Shown: positions 44,656-54,083 of the stretch, one piece after another | Position numbering within the stretch: position 1 is the first letter of the stretch | Layout: each line of letters begins with the position of its first letter | Origin: JBFHIZ01 sp041596215 | GTDB taxonomy: Bacteria > Bacillota > Clostridia > Lachnospirales > Lachnospiraceae | Length of the DNA: 64,000 bases | Assembly (NCBI GenBank): GCA_041596215.1 | Contig: JBFHIZ010000002.1 | Location: forward strand, 1 to 64,000 | Direction of reading: 5' to 3' | The notes under the pieces: model-generated | Database searches by the model: none | The model's input: the letters and a program-made list of their open reading frames with translations, nothing else | What the model was told of the DNA's origin: nothing | Made by a program: the position numbers and the translations under genes

Positions 44656-46755
44656 TTATTTTTCCGTTTCTTCTTTTGGTTCCATCAATAATAACATAAT
44701 GTCATTGGAACGTGCAATAAATTTTGTCATTGAATCTGCATCTAATGGGGCAGATTGAATTCTTGCCAAATCATATAATTGTTCTGCAACAATTTTCAAA
44801 TTCTTATCACCTTCATGTTCAAGCACATATTTCACAAGAGTATTATTTGCATTCAAAATCAAGGTTTCTCCATCTTGACCCATAGAACCCAAATCCATTC
44901 CAGGCATTGCATACATTTTCATCATATCCTGCATTCTTCTGCTTTCTTCTGAAATGGTAATCAAAGATGCAATTTTTTTGTTTTTGAGTTTTTCAACTTT
45001 TACTGAAAATTTATCTTTTTTCAATGCCTTCTTAAATATTTCCGAAAGTGATTCTGCATGTTTTTCAAATTCTTGTGCCAATTTTTTAGAAGTTTTTGAT
45101 TTAAAGGTGTCTGTCAAATCCGAATCAATTCTTACAAATTTAACGCCTTCATTTTTGGATTCTAATTGGCTTGTAAATGGTTGATCAATATTATGCGTAA
45201 GTATTACCGCATCCATTTTCGCTGTTTTAAACATATTAATATATTGGCTTTGCTGTTGTTCATCCGTTACATAATAAATGATTTTTTCTTTTTTCTCATC
45301 ATTCTTTGTTTCTTCGGTATCTTCAACAACTTCTGCTTCTACTTGTTCTCCATTTTCATCCGTTGCTTGCTCTGCTTCATCTAATGGTTTTACTTCCAAA
45401 CATTCAGGAAGTGTCATATATTTTCCTTCTAGATTTTTAAACAAAATATAATCATTCATTTTTGTACAGAATTTATCATCTTTTAAACAACCAAATTTAA
45501 TAAATGGAGAGATATCATCCCAATATTTTTCATAAGACTCTTTATCTGTTTTACAAAGTCCAGCTAATTTATCCGCTACTTTTTTCGAAATATAATCGGA
45601 GATTTTTTGAACAAATCCATCATTTTGCAACGCACTTCTTGATACATTTAATGGTAAATCCGGGCAATCAATGACTCCTTTTAATAACATTAAAAATTCT
45701 GGTATCACTTCTTTAATATTATCTGCGATAAACACTTGATTGTTATATAATTTAATCATTCCTTCAATGGATTCATATTCGGTATTGATTTTTGGAAAAT
45801 ACAAAATACCTTTTAAATGAAATGGATAGTCCATATTTAAATGAATCCAAAACAAAGGTTCCTTATAGTCAGCAAATACATTACGATAAAATGCAAGATA
45901 TTCTTCTTTGGTGCATTCATTTGGATGTTTCGTCCATAGAGGTACTGTTTCATTTAATAATTCTGGGCGTTTATATACTTTGACTTTTTTAACTTCTTCT
46001 TTATCTTCTTTGTCTTCTTTTTCTTCTTTGTCTTCTTTTTTCTCTTTGCTTTCTTCCACATATTCTATAATTTTTTCACCTGGAAGAACTTCGGTTTCGT
46101 TAATAGTAATGGTATCTTTTTCATTTTCATTACTTAAAAATATTTCCGTAGGCATAAAAGAACAATACTTTTTAATTACTTCTCTTGCTCTAAACATATT
46201 ACAAAATTCGAGCGTTTCTTCACTTAAATGTAAGGTGATTTTTGTTCCAACTGTGTCTTTATCACCTTTTTCTATATCAAATTCGGTTCCTCCATCACAT
46301 ACCCAATGTACAGGTACCGCATCTTTCTTATGGGATAAGGTATCAATGACAACTTGTTCCGCAACCATAAACGCCGAATAAAATCCCAAACCAAAATGAC
46401 CAATAATTTGATCCTCACTAGCTTTATCCTTGTATTTCTCAATAAAATCAGTTGCACCAGAAAAAGCGATTTGATTAATATATTCCTCTACTTCCTCAGC
46501 TGTCATTCCGAGCCCATTATCAATGAATTGCAAGGTTTTCTCTTCTGGGTTAACAATGACTTCCATCTTGCCTTTATAGTCGTCAGGAAGGCTATATTCC
46601 CCCATCATATCAAGTTTCTTAAGCTTTGTAATTGCATCACATCCATTTGATATTAATTCTCTAAAAAAGATATCATGGTCGGAGTATAACCACTTCTTAA
46701 TAATCGGAAAAATATTATCTGAATTTATCGATAAATTTCCATGTGTTTTTTCCAT
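44656..46755 (-). CDS. htpG: Chaperone HtpG (Hsp90)
   Basis: Dimeric ATP-dependent chaperone, 699 residues from the ATG at 46755 (AAGGA site). The GHKL ATP site has ELISNGCDAITKL (Asn and Asp), DNGLGMT and GHFGLGFYSAF. It is longer than typical bacterial HtpG (about 625) because of a Lys/Glu/Asp-rich linker (about residues 230-255) and a second acidic insertion (about 455-485). A CIRCE element upstream points to HrcA control. Confidence 0.95.
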   Translation of the reverse strand: MEKTHGNLSINSDNIFPIIKKWLYSDHDIFFRELISNGCDAITKLKKLDMMGEYSLPDDYKGKMEVIVNPEEKTLQFIDNGLGMTAEEVEEYINQIAFSGATDFIEKYKDKASEDQIIGHFGLGFYSAFMVAEQVVIDTLSHKKDAVPVHWVCDGGTEFDIEKGDKDTVGTKITLHLSEETLEFCNMFRAREVIKKYCSFMPTEIFLSNENEKDTITINETEVLPGEKIIEYVEESKEKKEDKEEKEDKEDKEEVKKVKVYKRPELLNETVPLWTKHPNECTKEEYLAFYRNVFADYKEPLFWIHLNMDYPFHLKGILYFPKINTEYESIEGMIKLYNNQVFIADNIKEVIPEFLMLLKGVIDCPDLPLNVSRSALQNDGFVQKISDYISKKVADKLAGLCKTDKESYEKYWDDISPFIKFGCLKDDKFCTKMNDYILFKNLEGKYMTLPECLEVKPLDEAEQATDENGEQVEAEVVEDTEETKNDEKKEKIIYYVTDEQQQSQYINMFKTAKMDAVILTHNIDQPFTSQLESKNEGVKFVRIDSDLTDTFKSKTSKKLAQEFEKHAESLSEIFKKALKKDKFSVKVEKLKNKKIASLITISEESRRMQDMMKMYAMPGMDLGSMGQDGETLILNANNTLVKYVLEHEGDKNLKIVAEQLYDLARIQSAPLDADSMTKFIARSNDIMLLLMEPKEETEK

Positions 46756-46792
46756 CTGTATCACATTCCTTTCTTAAATAATTACTAATAAA

Positions 46793-46821
46793 ATTTTAAT
46801 TTAGTTTCTCAAAAATGTCAA
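46793..46821 (-). promoter_or_regulatory. htpG promoter
   Basis: -35 TTGACA (46821-46816), 17-base spacer, -10 TAAAAT (46798-46793), 38 bases before the start codon. Confidence 0.8.
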
Positions 46822-46828
46822 CATGAAA

Positions 46829-46855
46829 TTAGCACTCAAATATGCTGAGTGCTAA
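46829..46855. promoter_or_regulatory. CIRCE element (HrcA operator)
   Basis: Perfect match to the consensus TTAGCACTC-N9-GAGTGCTAA. It ends seven bases upstream of the htpG -35 box, rather than downstream of the promoter as is usual for groESL. Confidence 0.95.
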
Positions 46856-46915
46856 TAATTAACAAATTTTCCTTTATTTACAAGCTTTCTAAGATTTCTA
46901 AAAATTTTATAAACT

Positions 46916-47980
46916 CTACCAATTTATGGAAAAATACTGATTATACATGTCAAAAAAAGAACTCTTCGGTAAATTTTCCGTTGGAATTAATTGAATTTCA
47001 TCAATGCTTTCCTGATTTAAACTTTTCGGAAGATCTTTTACAAAATCTAAATATTCTTTTTCAAATACTTCTTTTCTCTGTTCTTCCATAATCTTAATCT
47101 TATTTCTTTGTGTTTCTTCCAGATCAAAACTAGAAATACACTGAATGATATAATATCCATCCTCCGTGATGACAATATCACTGATTTCGCCTTCCGCTAA
47201 AGAAAAGGCTACTTCTTCATAATCTTGTGAAGTATCACCTTTTCCAAAGGAAAAGGAACTTTCTTTATCATCACTATATTCCTGAATTAAAAAATCAAAA
47301 TCCTCTCCTTTATCCAAGCGTTCTCTTAAGTCTACCATCAAATCATACACATCTTTTTTTTGTTCCTCAGAATACGCAATCTTTTCTCCCAAACCATTTA
47401 AAGAATATGTTCGAAGATAAATATTCTTCACAGTAATGGTCCTTGCTTCGTCATCAGAAATTTCAGGATTGATATCTTTTATTATATAAGCATACACTTT
47501 ATTTGCTAATGCATACTCTTGATACATTTTTAGCAAAATTTCATTGTCCACCATTAGAATATCGATTTCCTCTTCACTTAATGATTCATAAAAACTATTT
47601 GCTGCTTGCGTTGCTTTTTCGATTTCTTCCTCATCTAAAGAGATTCCTCTCTTATTTGCTAGTAATTGCATCGCTTTAATTTGTGATATCTTAGAAATTG
47701 CATTATCAACTAATTTTGATTCCATTGTCTCTTTATCTTCATTCATATAGGCCCAAAAACTTGAAGAAAATACGGTTTCATATTCTACTTGCATATCTAC
47801 CAGATAAACATATACTTCTGCTTGCATACAGGAGAGTGTATCGAGTCGAAACGCCTCTCCTTTTTCAAAGCCCATACTAATAACAATCTTTGTATCTTGA
47901 AGTTCCTCTGTTAAGCCATCACAACTTGTCATACCTATGCATATTAAAATACAAACGAATATATATATTGTTCTTCGCAT
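46916..47980 (-). CDS. PrsA/SurA-like peptidyl-prolyl isomerase lipoprotein
   Basis: A 354-residue extracytoplasmic foldase. The signal peptide has lipobox GMTSC with Cys20. An N-terminal SurA-like helical domain is followed by a parvulin domain (about 190-295: VKNIYLRTYSL..., GKGDTSQDYEEVAFSLAEGEIS, DGYYIIQCI). The parvulin core is somewhat short. It follows secDF, fitting a role in folding secreted proteins. Confidence 0.85.
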   Translation of the reverse strand: MRRTIYIFVCILICIGMTSCDGLTEELQDTKIVISMGFEKGEAFRLDTLSCMQAEVYVYLVDMQVEYETVFSSSFWAYMNEDKETMESKLVDNAISKISQIKAMQLLANKRGISLDEEEIEKATQAANSFYESLSEEEIDILMVDNEILLKMYQEYALANKVYAYIIKDINPEISDDEARTITVKNIYLRTYSLNGLGEKIAYSEEQKKDVYDLMVDLRERLDKGEDFDFLIQEYSDDKESSFSFGKGDTSQDYEEVAFSLAEGEISDIVITEDGYYIIQCISSFDLEETQRNKIKIMEEQRKEVFEKEYLDFVKDLPKSLNQESIDEIQLIPTENLPKSSFFDMYNQYFSINW

Positions 47981-48028
47981 AATTTACTCCTAAATTCAAT
48001 GCTTATCAACGATGTTTCTTATTTCTAC

Positions 48029-50167
48029 TTATTTTTGTACTTTGGCACGAAAACTATACCAAAATGCACCTGCTAAACATACTGATGAATACGTTCCGCA
48101 TAAAATACCTACGATTAAAGGCAATGCAAAATCTTTAATTGCTTGTACTCCAAGAACATATAATAACGCCACCATAATAAATGTTGTTAATGATGTAAAA
48201 ACACTTCTTGCTAAGGTTTGAGAAATACTCATATTTACCACATCTTTTAAATCGTCTTTTCTTTTTGCTTCCGCTAAATTCTCACGAATACGATCAAAAA
48301 TTACAATCGTAGCATTAATTGAATAGCCGACAATCGTCAACATACAAGCTACAAATGTATTTCCGACTGTTATCCAAGCAATTACATAGAATGTTAAAAC
48401 AATCAATACATCATGAATCAAAGCCATAACCGAACTTGCAGCAAATCGAATATCCTTAAATCGGAACCAGATATAAATAAGCATACATAATGTTGCTACA
48501 ATAATTGCTGTAATTGCATCCGATCTCATTTCTGAACTAATCGTGGAACTAATGGTTTCTGTACTAACTAACGTTGGATCCACATTGAAATTTTCAACCA
48601 TTGCTTCTTTAAAAGCACTTCGTTCTTCAACCGTTAATTCTTTCGTTTTAAAAATTACTTCATTACTTCCATTTACGGTTTGTGAATAAACATTTGGTGC
48701 GCCTGTCACAGATTTAATAACTGGGTATACTTCTGCATTCAATTCATCAATATCATAATTTTCATTAAAGGTGACACTCGTTGAAGTTCCACCGATAAAA
48801 TCTAATCCATAATTTAAAGCATCTCCATTTTTTGAATTATTAGTAAATGCAAATACTAATCCAATTAATACAACCGTCGTGGAAATAGCAAAAAATATTC
48901 TTCTTTTCCCAAGAAAATCGATTGTTTTTTTATGTGATGTTTTACCGTATAATTTTTCACTACGTAATCCAATTGCATAAAAAGCATTCAAAATCAATCT
49001 CGTAACTACCAATGCCGTAAACATGGATATTATAATACCAATCGCTAACGTTTCTGCAAATCCTTTTACACTTCCTGTTCCAATAATAAATAATACAAAC
49101 GCAGCAATTAAAGTTGTAATATTACCATCCAAAATTGCAGACAATGCTTTTTGAAATCCTATTTTAATTGCAGACTTAATTGTTTTTCCATTTCCTATTT
49201 CTTCTTTGATTCTAGCAAAGATAATAACATTTGCATCAACCGCCATACCAATTGACAAAATAATACCTGCAATTCCTGGTAACGTTAATGTCACATCAAA
49301 TGCATTTAAACTTCCTATCATTAATCCACAATATCCTACCAAAGCAATACTTGCTGCAAGTCCGGAAATCCGATATACAATTAACATAATCAAAACAACT
49401 ACTAGCAGACCAATTAAACCTGCCGTCAAACTTGTTTGAATTGCAGCCTGTCCTAATTGTGCACCAACTACATTGGAACGTAATACTTCAAGATTAACTT
49501 TTAATCCACCAATACGAATTTGTGAAGCTAATTGATTCGCAGCTTCTATCGATTCCATATTTGTGATGTTTACAGTCGTTCCTGTTATTTTTTGTTGCAC
49601 AGTTGGAGCTGATATTTGTTGATCGTCATAAATAATATAAATTGGTTTTCCAATAGAAATTGCCGTCGCTTCTTCAAATGCTTCACTTGCTTCATCCGTA
49701 ATTTCAAGTTCTACCGCATATTCATTATTTCCCATATCATTTTGATATACACCTGCCGTTGCATCAATAACATCTGCACCTTCAATCACAACCGTACCAT
49801 CTTCTAATAAGAAATACAAAGATCCTGGTTTCCCTAAATCGGTAAGAATTTTCTCTTCATCTGTTTCTCCTGGAATTTCAATATTAATACGTTTAGTTCC
49901 CTCTTTGTAGACTAAGGCTTCCGTACTATAAGATTCCACACGTTGTTGCAATTTGTAAATGGTGTCATCCATATCTGACGATGACGGATCTTCATCTCCT
50001 GTCACTTCATAAGTTATACTTACACCACCGGCTAAATCAAGTCCCTGTTTAATATTTGATGCAGCACCAGCTTTTTCTTCTCCTATACCAAAAACAGCCA
50101 TACAAATAAGCCCTGATATTGCTAACAATAATCCTGCTAGCACGAGAATACCTTTACTTTTTTTCAT
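48029..50167 (-). CDS. secDF: Protein translocase fusion SecDF
   Basis: SecD and SecF joined in one 712-residue chain with twelve predicted helices. The SecD half carries GLDLAGGVSITYEV, and the SecF half starts at about residue 430 with LDFIGGTSTSVTFNENYD. It uses proton motive force to help preprotein export. The ATG at 50167 has AAGGAG seven bases upstream. It lies between the SCIFF maturase and the PrsA-like gene. Confidence 0.95.
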   Translation of the reverse strand: MKKSKGILVLAGLLLAISGLICMAVFGIGEEKAGAASNIKQGLDLAGGVSITYEVTGDEDPSSSDMDDTIYKLQQRVESYSTEALVYKEGTKRINIEIPGETDEEKILTDLGKPGSLYFLLEDGTVVIEGADVIDATAGVYQNDMGNNEYAVELEITDEASEAFEEATAISIGKPIYIIYDDQQISAPTVQQKITGTTVNITNMESIEAANQLASQIRIGGLKVNLEVLRSNVVGAQLGQAAIQTSLTAGLIGLLVVVLIMLIVYRISGLAASIALVGYCGLMIGSLNAFDVTLTLPGIAGIILSIGMAVDANVIIFARIKEEIGNGKTIKSAIKIGFQKALSAILDGNITTLIAAFVLFIIGTGSVKGFAETLAIGIIISMFTALVVTRLILNAFYAIGLRSEKLYGKTSHKKTIDFLGKRRIFFAISTTVVLIGLVFAFTNNSKNGDALNYGLDFIGGTSTSVTFNENYDIDELNAEVYPVIKSVTGAPNVYSQTVNGSNEVIFKTKELTVEERSAFKEAMVENFNVDPTLVSTETISSTISSEMRSDAITAIIVATLCMLIYIWFRFKDIRFAASSVMALIHDVLIVLTFYVIAWITVGNTFVACMLTIVGYSINATIVIFDRIRENLAEAKRKDDLKDVVNMSISQTLARSVFTSLTTFIMVALLYVLGVQAIKDFALPLIVGILCGTYSSVCLAGAFWYSFRAKVQK

Positions 50168-50212
50168 TTCAATTCTCCTTTTCCTCATTAAAATTTATAC
50201 TTGTATTTCGAT

Positions 50213-51622
50213 CTATTTTTTTCTTTCTCTTTCTTCATCAATATCTGCATAAGCTGCTTTTAACATAATAGAGCATTCTACACGTTTTTTTTCTAATTCA
50301 CATCCAACTTTATATTGCCCATTAATATCTCCAGTAAAATGGTAAGAGTTTGCAGCGCAACCACCACTACAATAATATTTTGCAAAACAAGTTTGACAAT
50401 TTGGTTTTGCATATACATTGCAAACTTTGAATTTTTCCGATATTTCTGGATGCGTAATTCCTTCAAATACCGTTCCCATGATGAATTCTTCCTGTCCAAC
50501 AAACTGATGACAAGGATAGATATCTCCCCATGGTGTAACTGCTAAATATTCTGTTCCAGAACCACATCCAACTAATCGTTTTGCAACACATGGTCCACCG
50601 CTTAAGTCTAACATAAAGTGGAAAAAATTAAATGCATTTCCCTCTTTATATCTTTTTACCATCTCTACTGCGAGCTTATCATATTCCTCAAATAATTGTG
50701 GCAAATCCTTTTCATGAAGTGCATATGCTTCTCTATCCTCACAAACAACAGGTTCCGCAGAAATTTGCTTAAATCCTAAATCTGCTAAATGTAGCACATC
50801 GTTTGAAAAATCTTTATTATATCCGGTAAATGTCCCTCTTACATAATAATCCATTTGCTTTCTTTGTTCTGCAAGTTTTATGTATTTAGGAATGATTAAG
50901 TCATAACTACCCTTCCCATTTCTAAAAGGGCGCATAAAGTCATTCGTTTCTTTTCTTCCATCAATACTTAATACCACATTGCTCATTTCTTTATTGGCAA
51001 ACTCTGCAATTTCATCATTTAATAACACACCATTTGTTGTTAAAGTAAAACGAAACCGTTTATTATGCTCTTTTTCAATACTTCTACCATATTCTGTTAG
51101 TTGTTTTACAACACTCCAATTCATTGTAGGTTCTCCACCAAAAAAATCCACTTCCAAATTTTTTCGAGTGCCTGAATTGGCAACCAAGAAATCAAGTGCA
51201 GCTTTTCCAACTTCAAAGCTCATGAATGCACGTCTTCCGTGATATTCCCCTTCTTCTGCAAAACAATACTTACAAGCAAGATTACAATCATGTGCAATAT
51301 GCAAGCAAAGTGCTTTACATACGGTTTTTCTATTTTTAAATTCTTCAATATAATCCTTATATAAGTCTTTTTGAAATAGGCGTTCCTTTTCTTTTAATTC
51401 CCATATTTCATCAAAAGCTTCTTTTACTTCTGTTTCCAAATATGGAAAAGATGCTTTTTTTATCAATTGAAAAGCCGCCTCTTTTGAAAGCATATCGTCA
51501 TTTTCAACTGCATCTGCTATGCACGCAATCATATCGTAAACTAATTCATCCACGATATGAATGGAACCACTATTAATATCCATAACTATATTATATCCAT
51601 TGTTTTTAAATTGATGTATCAC
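50213..51622 (-). CDS. scfB: SCIFF peptide maturase, radical SAM/SPASM
   Basis: Forms thioether cross-links in the SCIFF peptide. The 469-residue protein has an N-terminal precursor-binding (RRE-like) region, the radical SAM motif CNLACKYC, DFFGGEPTMNW, and a C-terminal SPASM domain with a cysteine cluster (CHQF, CNVYAKPNCQTCFAKYYCSGGC) for two auxiliary Fe-S clusters. The substrate peptide gene is immediately upstream. Confidence 0.95.
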   Translation of the reverse strand: MIHQFKNNGYNIVMDINSGSIHIVDELVYDMIACIADAVENDDMLSKEAAFQLIKKASFPYLETEVKEAFDEIWELKEKERLFQKDLYKDYIEEFKNRKTVCKALCLHIAHDCNLACKYCFAEEGEYHGRRAFMSFEVGKAALDFLVANSGTRKNLEVDFFGGEPTMNWSVVKQLTEYGRSIEKEHNKRFRFTLTTNGVLLNDEIAEFANKEMSNVVLSIDGRKETNDFMRPFRNGKGSYDLIIPKYIKLAEQRKQMDYYVRGTFTGYNKDFSNDVLHLADLGFKQISAEPVVCEDREAYALHEKDLPQLFEEYDKLAVEMVKRYKEGNAFNFFHFMLDLSGGPCVAKRLVGCGSGTEYLAVTPWGDIYPCHQFVGQEEFIMGTVFEGITHPEISEKFKVCNVYAKPNCQTCFAKYYCSGGCAANSYHFTGDINGQYKVGCELEKKRVECSIMLKAAYADIDEERERKK

Positions 51623-51670
51623 GTTTTCCCTTTCTAAACTGTGCGAATTTTATTTCTTAGTAAAACTGCA

Positions 51671-51704
51671 TAAGTTAAGCAGCGAACAATCGCTGCTTAA
51701 CTTA
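51671..51704 (-). terminator. Hairpin between scfA and scfB
   Basis: Perfect 15-bp stem (TAAGTTAAGCAGCGA and its complement) with an ACAA loop, ten bases after the scfA stop. The following minus-strand sequence has only a short T stretch, so it may act as a leaky terminator or mRNA-end stabiliser. Confidence 0.75.
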
Positions 51705-51713
51705 CACTTCATG

Positions 51714-51857
51714 CTATTTTACTTGTTCGCAACTTTGATTTCCTACTGTACAAGATGTTTTACATGCTGATTGGCAAGAAGTTTGGCATTCTCCACATCC
51801 ACCTTTTTTCATTGATTCTTTAAAATCTCTCGTTTTAATTGTTTTAATATGTTTCAT
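51714..51857 (-). CDS. scfA: SCIFF ribosomal peptide precursor, 47 aa
   Basis: Six Cysteines In Forty-Five peptide, substrate of ScfB. It begins MKHIKTIKTRDF and contains Cys21, 24, 28, 32, 36 and 43, six in all. The leader is basic and the core is rich in Cys, Thr, Ser and Gln. A perfect GGAGGT stands five bases before the ATG. The gene is too short for ordinary ORF calling. The mature product's role is unknown; it is near-universal in Clostridia. Confidence 0.95.
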   Translation of the reverse strand: MKHIKTIKTRDFKESMKKGGCGECQTSCQSACKTSCTVGNQSCEQVK

Positions 51858-51906
51858 AGATTACCTCCAATATATTTAACTTTTCCTTATCATCTAAAAC
51901 AAAAAT

Positions 51907-51912
51907 AGTATA
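51907..51912 (-). promoter_or_regulatory. Likely -10 box of scfA
   Basis: TATACT on the minus strand, 49 bases before the scfA start. The -35 is poor (TTTATT or TTTTAT at 16-17 bases). Confidence 0.45.
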
Positions 51913-51973
51913 TCATAATTTCATACACAATAAAAGTTTTTTATTGAACTCTTTATATAATCCCATGATAATC

Positions 51974-52002
51974 TTGCATTTTTCTTTTTTTTGATGTAAT
52001 AT
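51974..52002 (+). promoter_or_regulatory. Promoter of the CNNM/CorC gene
   Basis: -35 TTGCAT (51974-51979), 17-base spacer, -10 TAATAT (51997-52002), 47 bases before the start codon. Confidence 0.6.
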
Positions 52003-52049
52003 CCACTGTATTAAGGGAAATACGCACAATTGAAAGGATACCTAATAGA

Positions 52050-53318
52050 ATGGATCAGACTTCCATAACACAATTAATTACATTACTTATTTTGCTAGTG
52101 CTTTCTGCTTTCTTTTCTTCTGCAGAAACTGCACTGACAACAGTAAATACCTTGCGAATAAAAACACTTGCAGATAATCAAGACCGTAATGCGATTCTTC
52201 TACAAAAAATATTTCAAAATCATACCAAAATGCTAAGTACCATACTTATTGGAAATAATATTGTAAACTTAACGGCTTCTGCAATTACAACTATTTTTGT
52301 GAATCAAATCTGGGGGAATTTTGCAATTAGTATTGCAACTGGTATCTTAACCTTTGTTGTTTTAATTTTTGGTGAAATCGTTCCAAAAACCATTGCAACC
52401 GCACATGCAGAGATCATTTCCTTGAAATATGTATATATTATCTATATTCTAATAGTACTTTTTACCCCTTTCGTATTTATTATCGAAAAATTTGCCGATG
52501 TCATTTTCTTTTTGCTTCATTTTAGCAAAGAAAAAAACGCACAGATCTTTACGGAAACCGAAATCAAAACAATTTTAGATGCAAGTCATAAAGATGGAGA
52601 AATCGATTTAGAAGAACGCGAAATGATTTATAATGTGTTTGATTTTTCAGATTCCTTAGCTAAAGATATTATGGTTCCACGAATCGATATGACATCAATT
52701 GAAATCAATGCCTCCTATAATGAATTATTGGATTGTTTCAAATCTTCCATGTATACTAGAATACCAGTTTATAAGGATACTCTTGATAACATCATTGGTA
52801 TTATTAATATAAAAGATGTGTTACTTATTCCACAAAAAAATACGTTTAAACTTAAAGATATTTTACGTACCGCATATTATACTTACGAATACAAAAAAAC
52901 AGCTGATTTATTAATGGAAATGCGTGCTAATTCTGAAAGTATGGCGATTGTATTAAATGAATATGGAGTTACGGAAGGCATTATCACATTAGAAGATTTA
53001 TTAGAAGAAATTGTTGGTGAAATTCATGATGAATTTGATGCAGATGAAAACGAATCCATTCAAGAACTTAAAAAAAACAGTTATCTCATCGATGCTTCCA
53101 TGAAACTAGATGATATTAATGACGCAATCGGAAGTGATTTTTATTCAAAAGAATATGATTCGATTGGTGGATTAATGATTGAATTGCTAGACAAAATACC
53201 TGATGTAAACGAAGAAGTAATCACTGAAAATGGTTCCGTTATACGTGCCACACAAATAAATAAAAATCGTATTGAAAAAGTGGTTCTTACTTTGCAACCA
53301 ATAAATAAAAAAAGCTAA
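52050..53318 (+). CDS. CNNM/CorC (hemolysin C-like) membrane protein
   Basis: A 422-residue member of the HlyC/CorC family, now linked to Mg2+ (and other divalent cation) efflux. It has a DUF21/CNNM transmembrane domain (about 1-180, with FFSSAETALT), a CBS pair (about 205-330: MVPRIDM, RIPVY, LNEYGVTEGIITLEDLLEEIVGEI) and a C-terminal CorC domain (about 345-422). It is named hemolysin historically; haemolysis is not implied. Confidence 0.92.
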   Translation: MDQTSITQLITLLILLVLSAFFSSAETALTTVNTLRIKTLADNQDRNAILLQKIFQNHTKMLSTILIGNNIVNLTASAITTIFVNQIWGNFAISIATGILTFVVLIFGEIVPKTIATAHAEIISLKYVYIIYILIVLFTPFVFIIEKFADVIFFLLHFSKEKNAQIFTETEIKTILDASHKDGEIDLEEREMIYNVFDFSDSLAKDIMVPRIDMTSIEINASYNELLDCFKSSMYTRIPVYKDTLDNIIGIINIKDVLLIPQKNTFKLKDILRTAYYTYEYKKTADLLMEMRANSESMAIVLNEYGVTEGIITLEDLLEEIVGEIHDEFDADENESIQELKKNSYLIDASMKLDDINDAIGSDFYSKEYDSIGGLMIELLDKIPDVNEEVITENGSVIRATQINKNRIEKVVLTLQPINKKS

Positions 53319-53334
53319 TTTCTTAGCTTTTTTT
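53307..53334. terminator. Shared bidirectional terminator embedding two stop codons
   Basis: Perfect 12-bp stem (AAAAAAAGCTAA and its complement) with loop TTTC. The plus-strand CNNM gene stop (53316-53318) lies in the left arm and the minus-strand regulator stop (53323-53325) in the right arm. Confidence 0.85.
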
Positions 53335-54033
53335 ATTTATATATTCTAAAAATCGATCCCGAAATTCCTTCTTATACGTTCTGCTCACATCAACTCTTTT
53401 CCCATTAATTAACTCCACATAAGATGAAGTAATTCTTTCCACATAGGAAAAATTAATAATATAAGAATTGTGACTTCTCCCAAAGTTTTCCATATTTATT
53501 TGATTCCGAACTTTTTCCATCGTCATATAACATTCTTTTACTCCTAGCAATGTATGAATATATACTTTTCTTTTATTTTTCTCAAAAAAAAGGATATGAT
53601 CCTGTTCAATGGTGTTATCTTTTTGAAAATATCGATAATGAAATGGTTTTTCCAAATTTCCAATATATCGAACTGCTCTTTCTAACACTCCATAAAAATT
53701 TTTCATGGTAACCGGTTCAATAAGACAATTAAAGATCACTACATCAAAAACAGGGAGCATACTCTCAATGTTTTCTGTCATAAAAACAATCAAGGCTTTT
53801 TGGTTCAAACTTCTTACCATTTTAGCCACCTCAATTCCTTGAACATGTTTCATATCTTTATGTATAAAAAAAATCGAAAATTCAATTGCATGGTTTAACA
53901 TTTCTTTTGCATATTCTTTTTCAAAAGAAAAAATATCCCATTCAATGGGTAATACTTTTTTACAATACTCTAAATATTTTCTTTTCTCTTGCAATCGAAT
54001 TCTAGAATCATCACAAATTGCCACCCTAATCAA
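53323..54033 (-). CDS. LytTR regulator with a degenerate receiver domain
   Basis: A 236-residue protein with a receiver-like domain (1-115) and a LytTR DNA-binding domain (about 140-235, with FGRSHNSYIINFSYVERI). The acidic pair Asp8-Asp9 (AICDDS) and Thr86 are kept, but alignment to receivers of this class puts His58 where the phosphorylated Asp should be (IFFIHKDMKHVQGIEVA) and Glu106 where the conserved Lys should be (CLIEPV). So it is probably not controlled by phosphorylation. The start is TTG at 54033 with AAGGAG five bases upstream. It follows the XRE gene and no sensor kinase is near. Confidence 0.85.
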   Translation of the reverse strand: MIRVAICDDSRIRLQEKRKYLEYCKKVLPIEWDIFSFEKEYAKEMLNHAIEFSIFFIHKDMKHVQGIEVAKMVRSLNQKALIVFMTENIESMLPVFDVVIFNCLIEPVTMKNFYGVLERAVRYIGNLEKPFHYRYFQKDNTIEQDHILFFEKNKRKVYIHTLLGVKECYMTMEKVRNQINMENFGRSHNSYIINFSYVERITSSYVELINGKRVDVSRTYKKEFRDRFLEYINKKS

Positions 54034-54083
54034 CTTAGCTCCTTTCAAAGCTTCGCAAACCCGCTTACAATATATTCCTTAAT

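Noticed and set aside
52050..53318. True hemolysin / virulence factor
   Set aside because: The domain order is CNNM-CBS-CorC, a cation transport family; the hemolysin name is historical.
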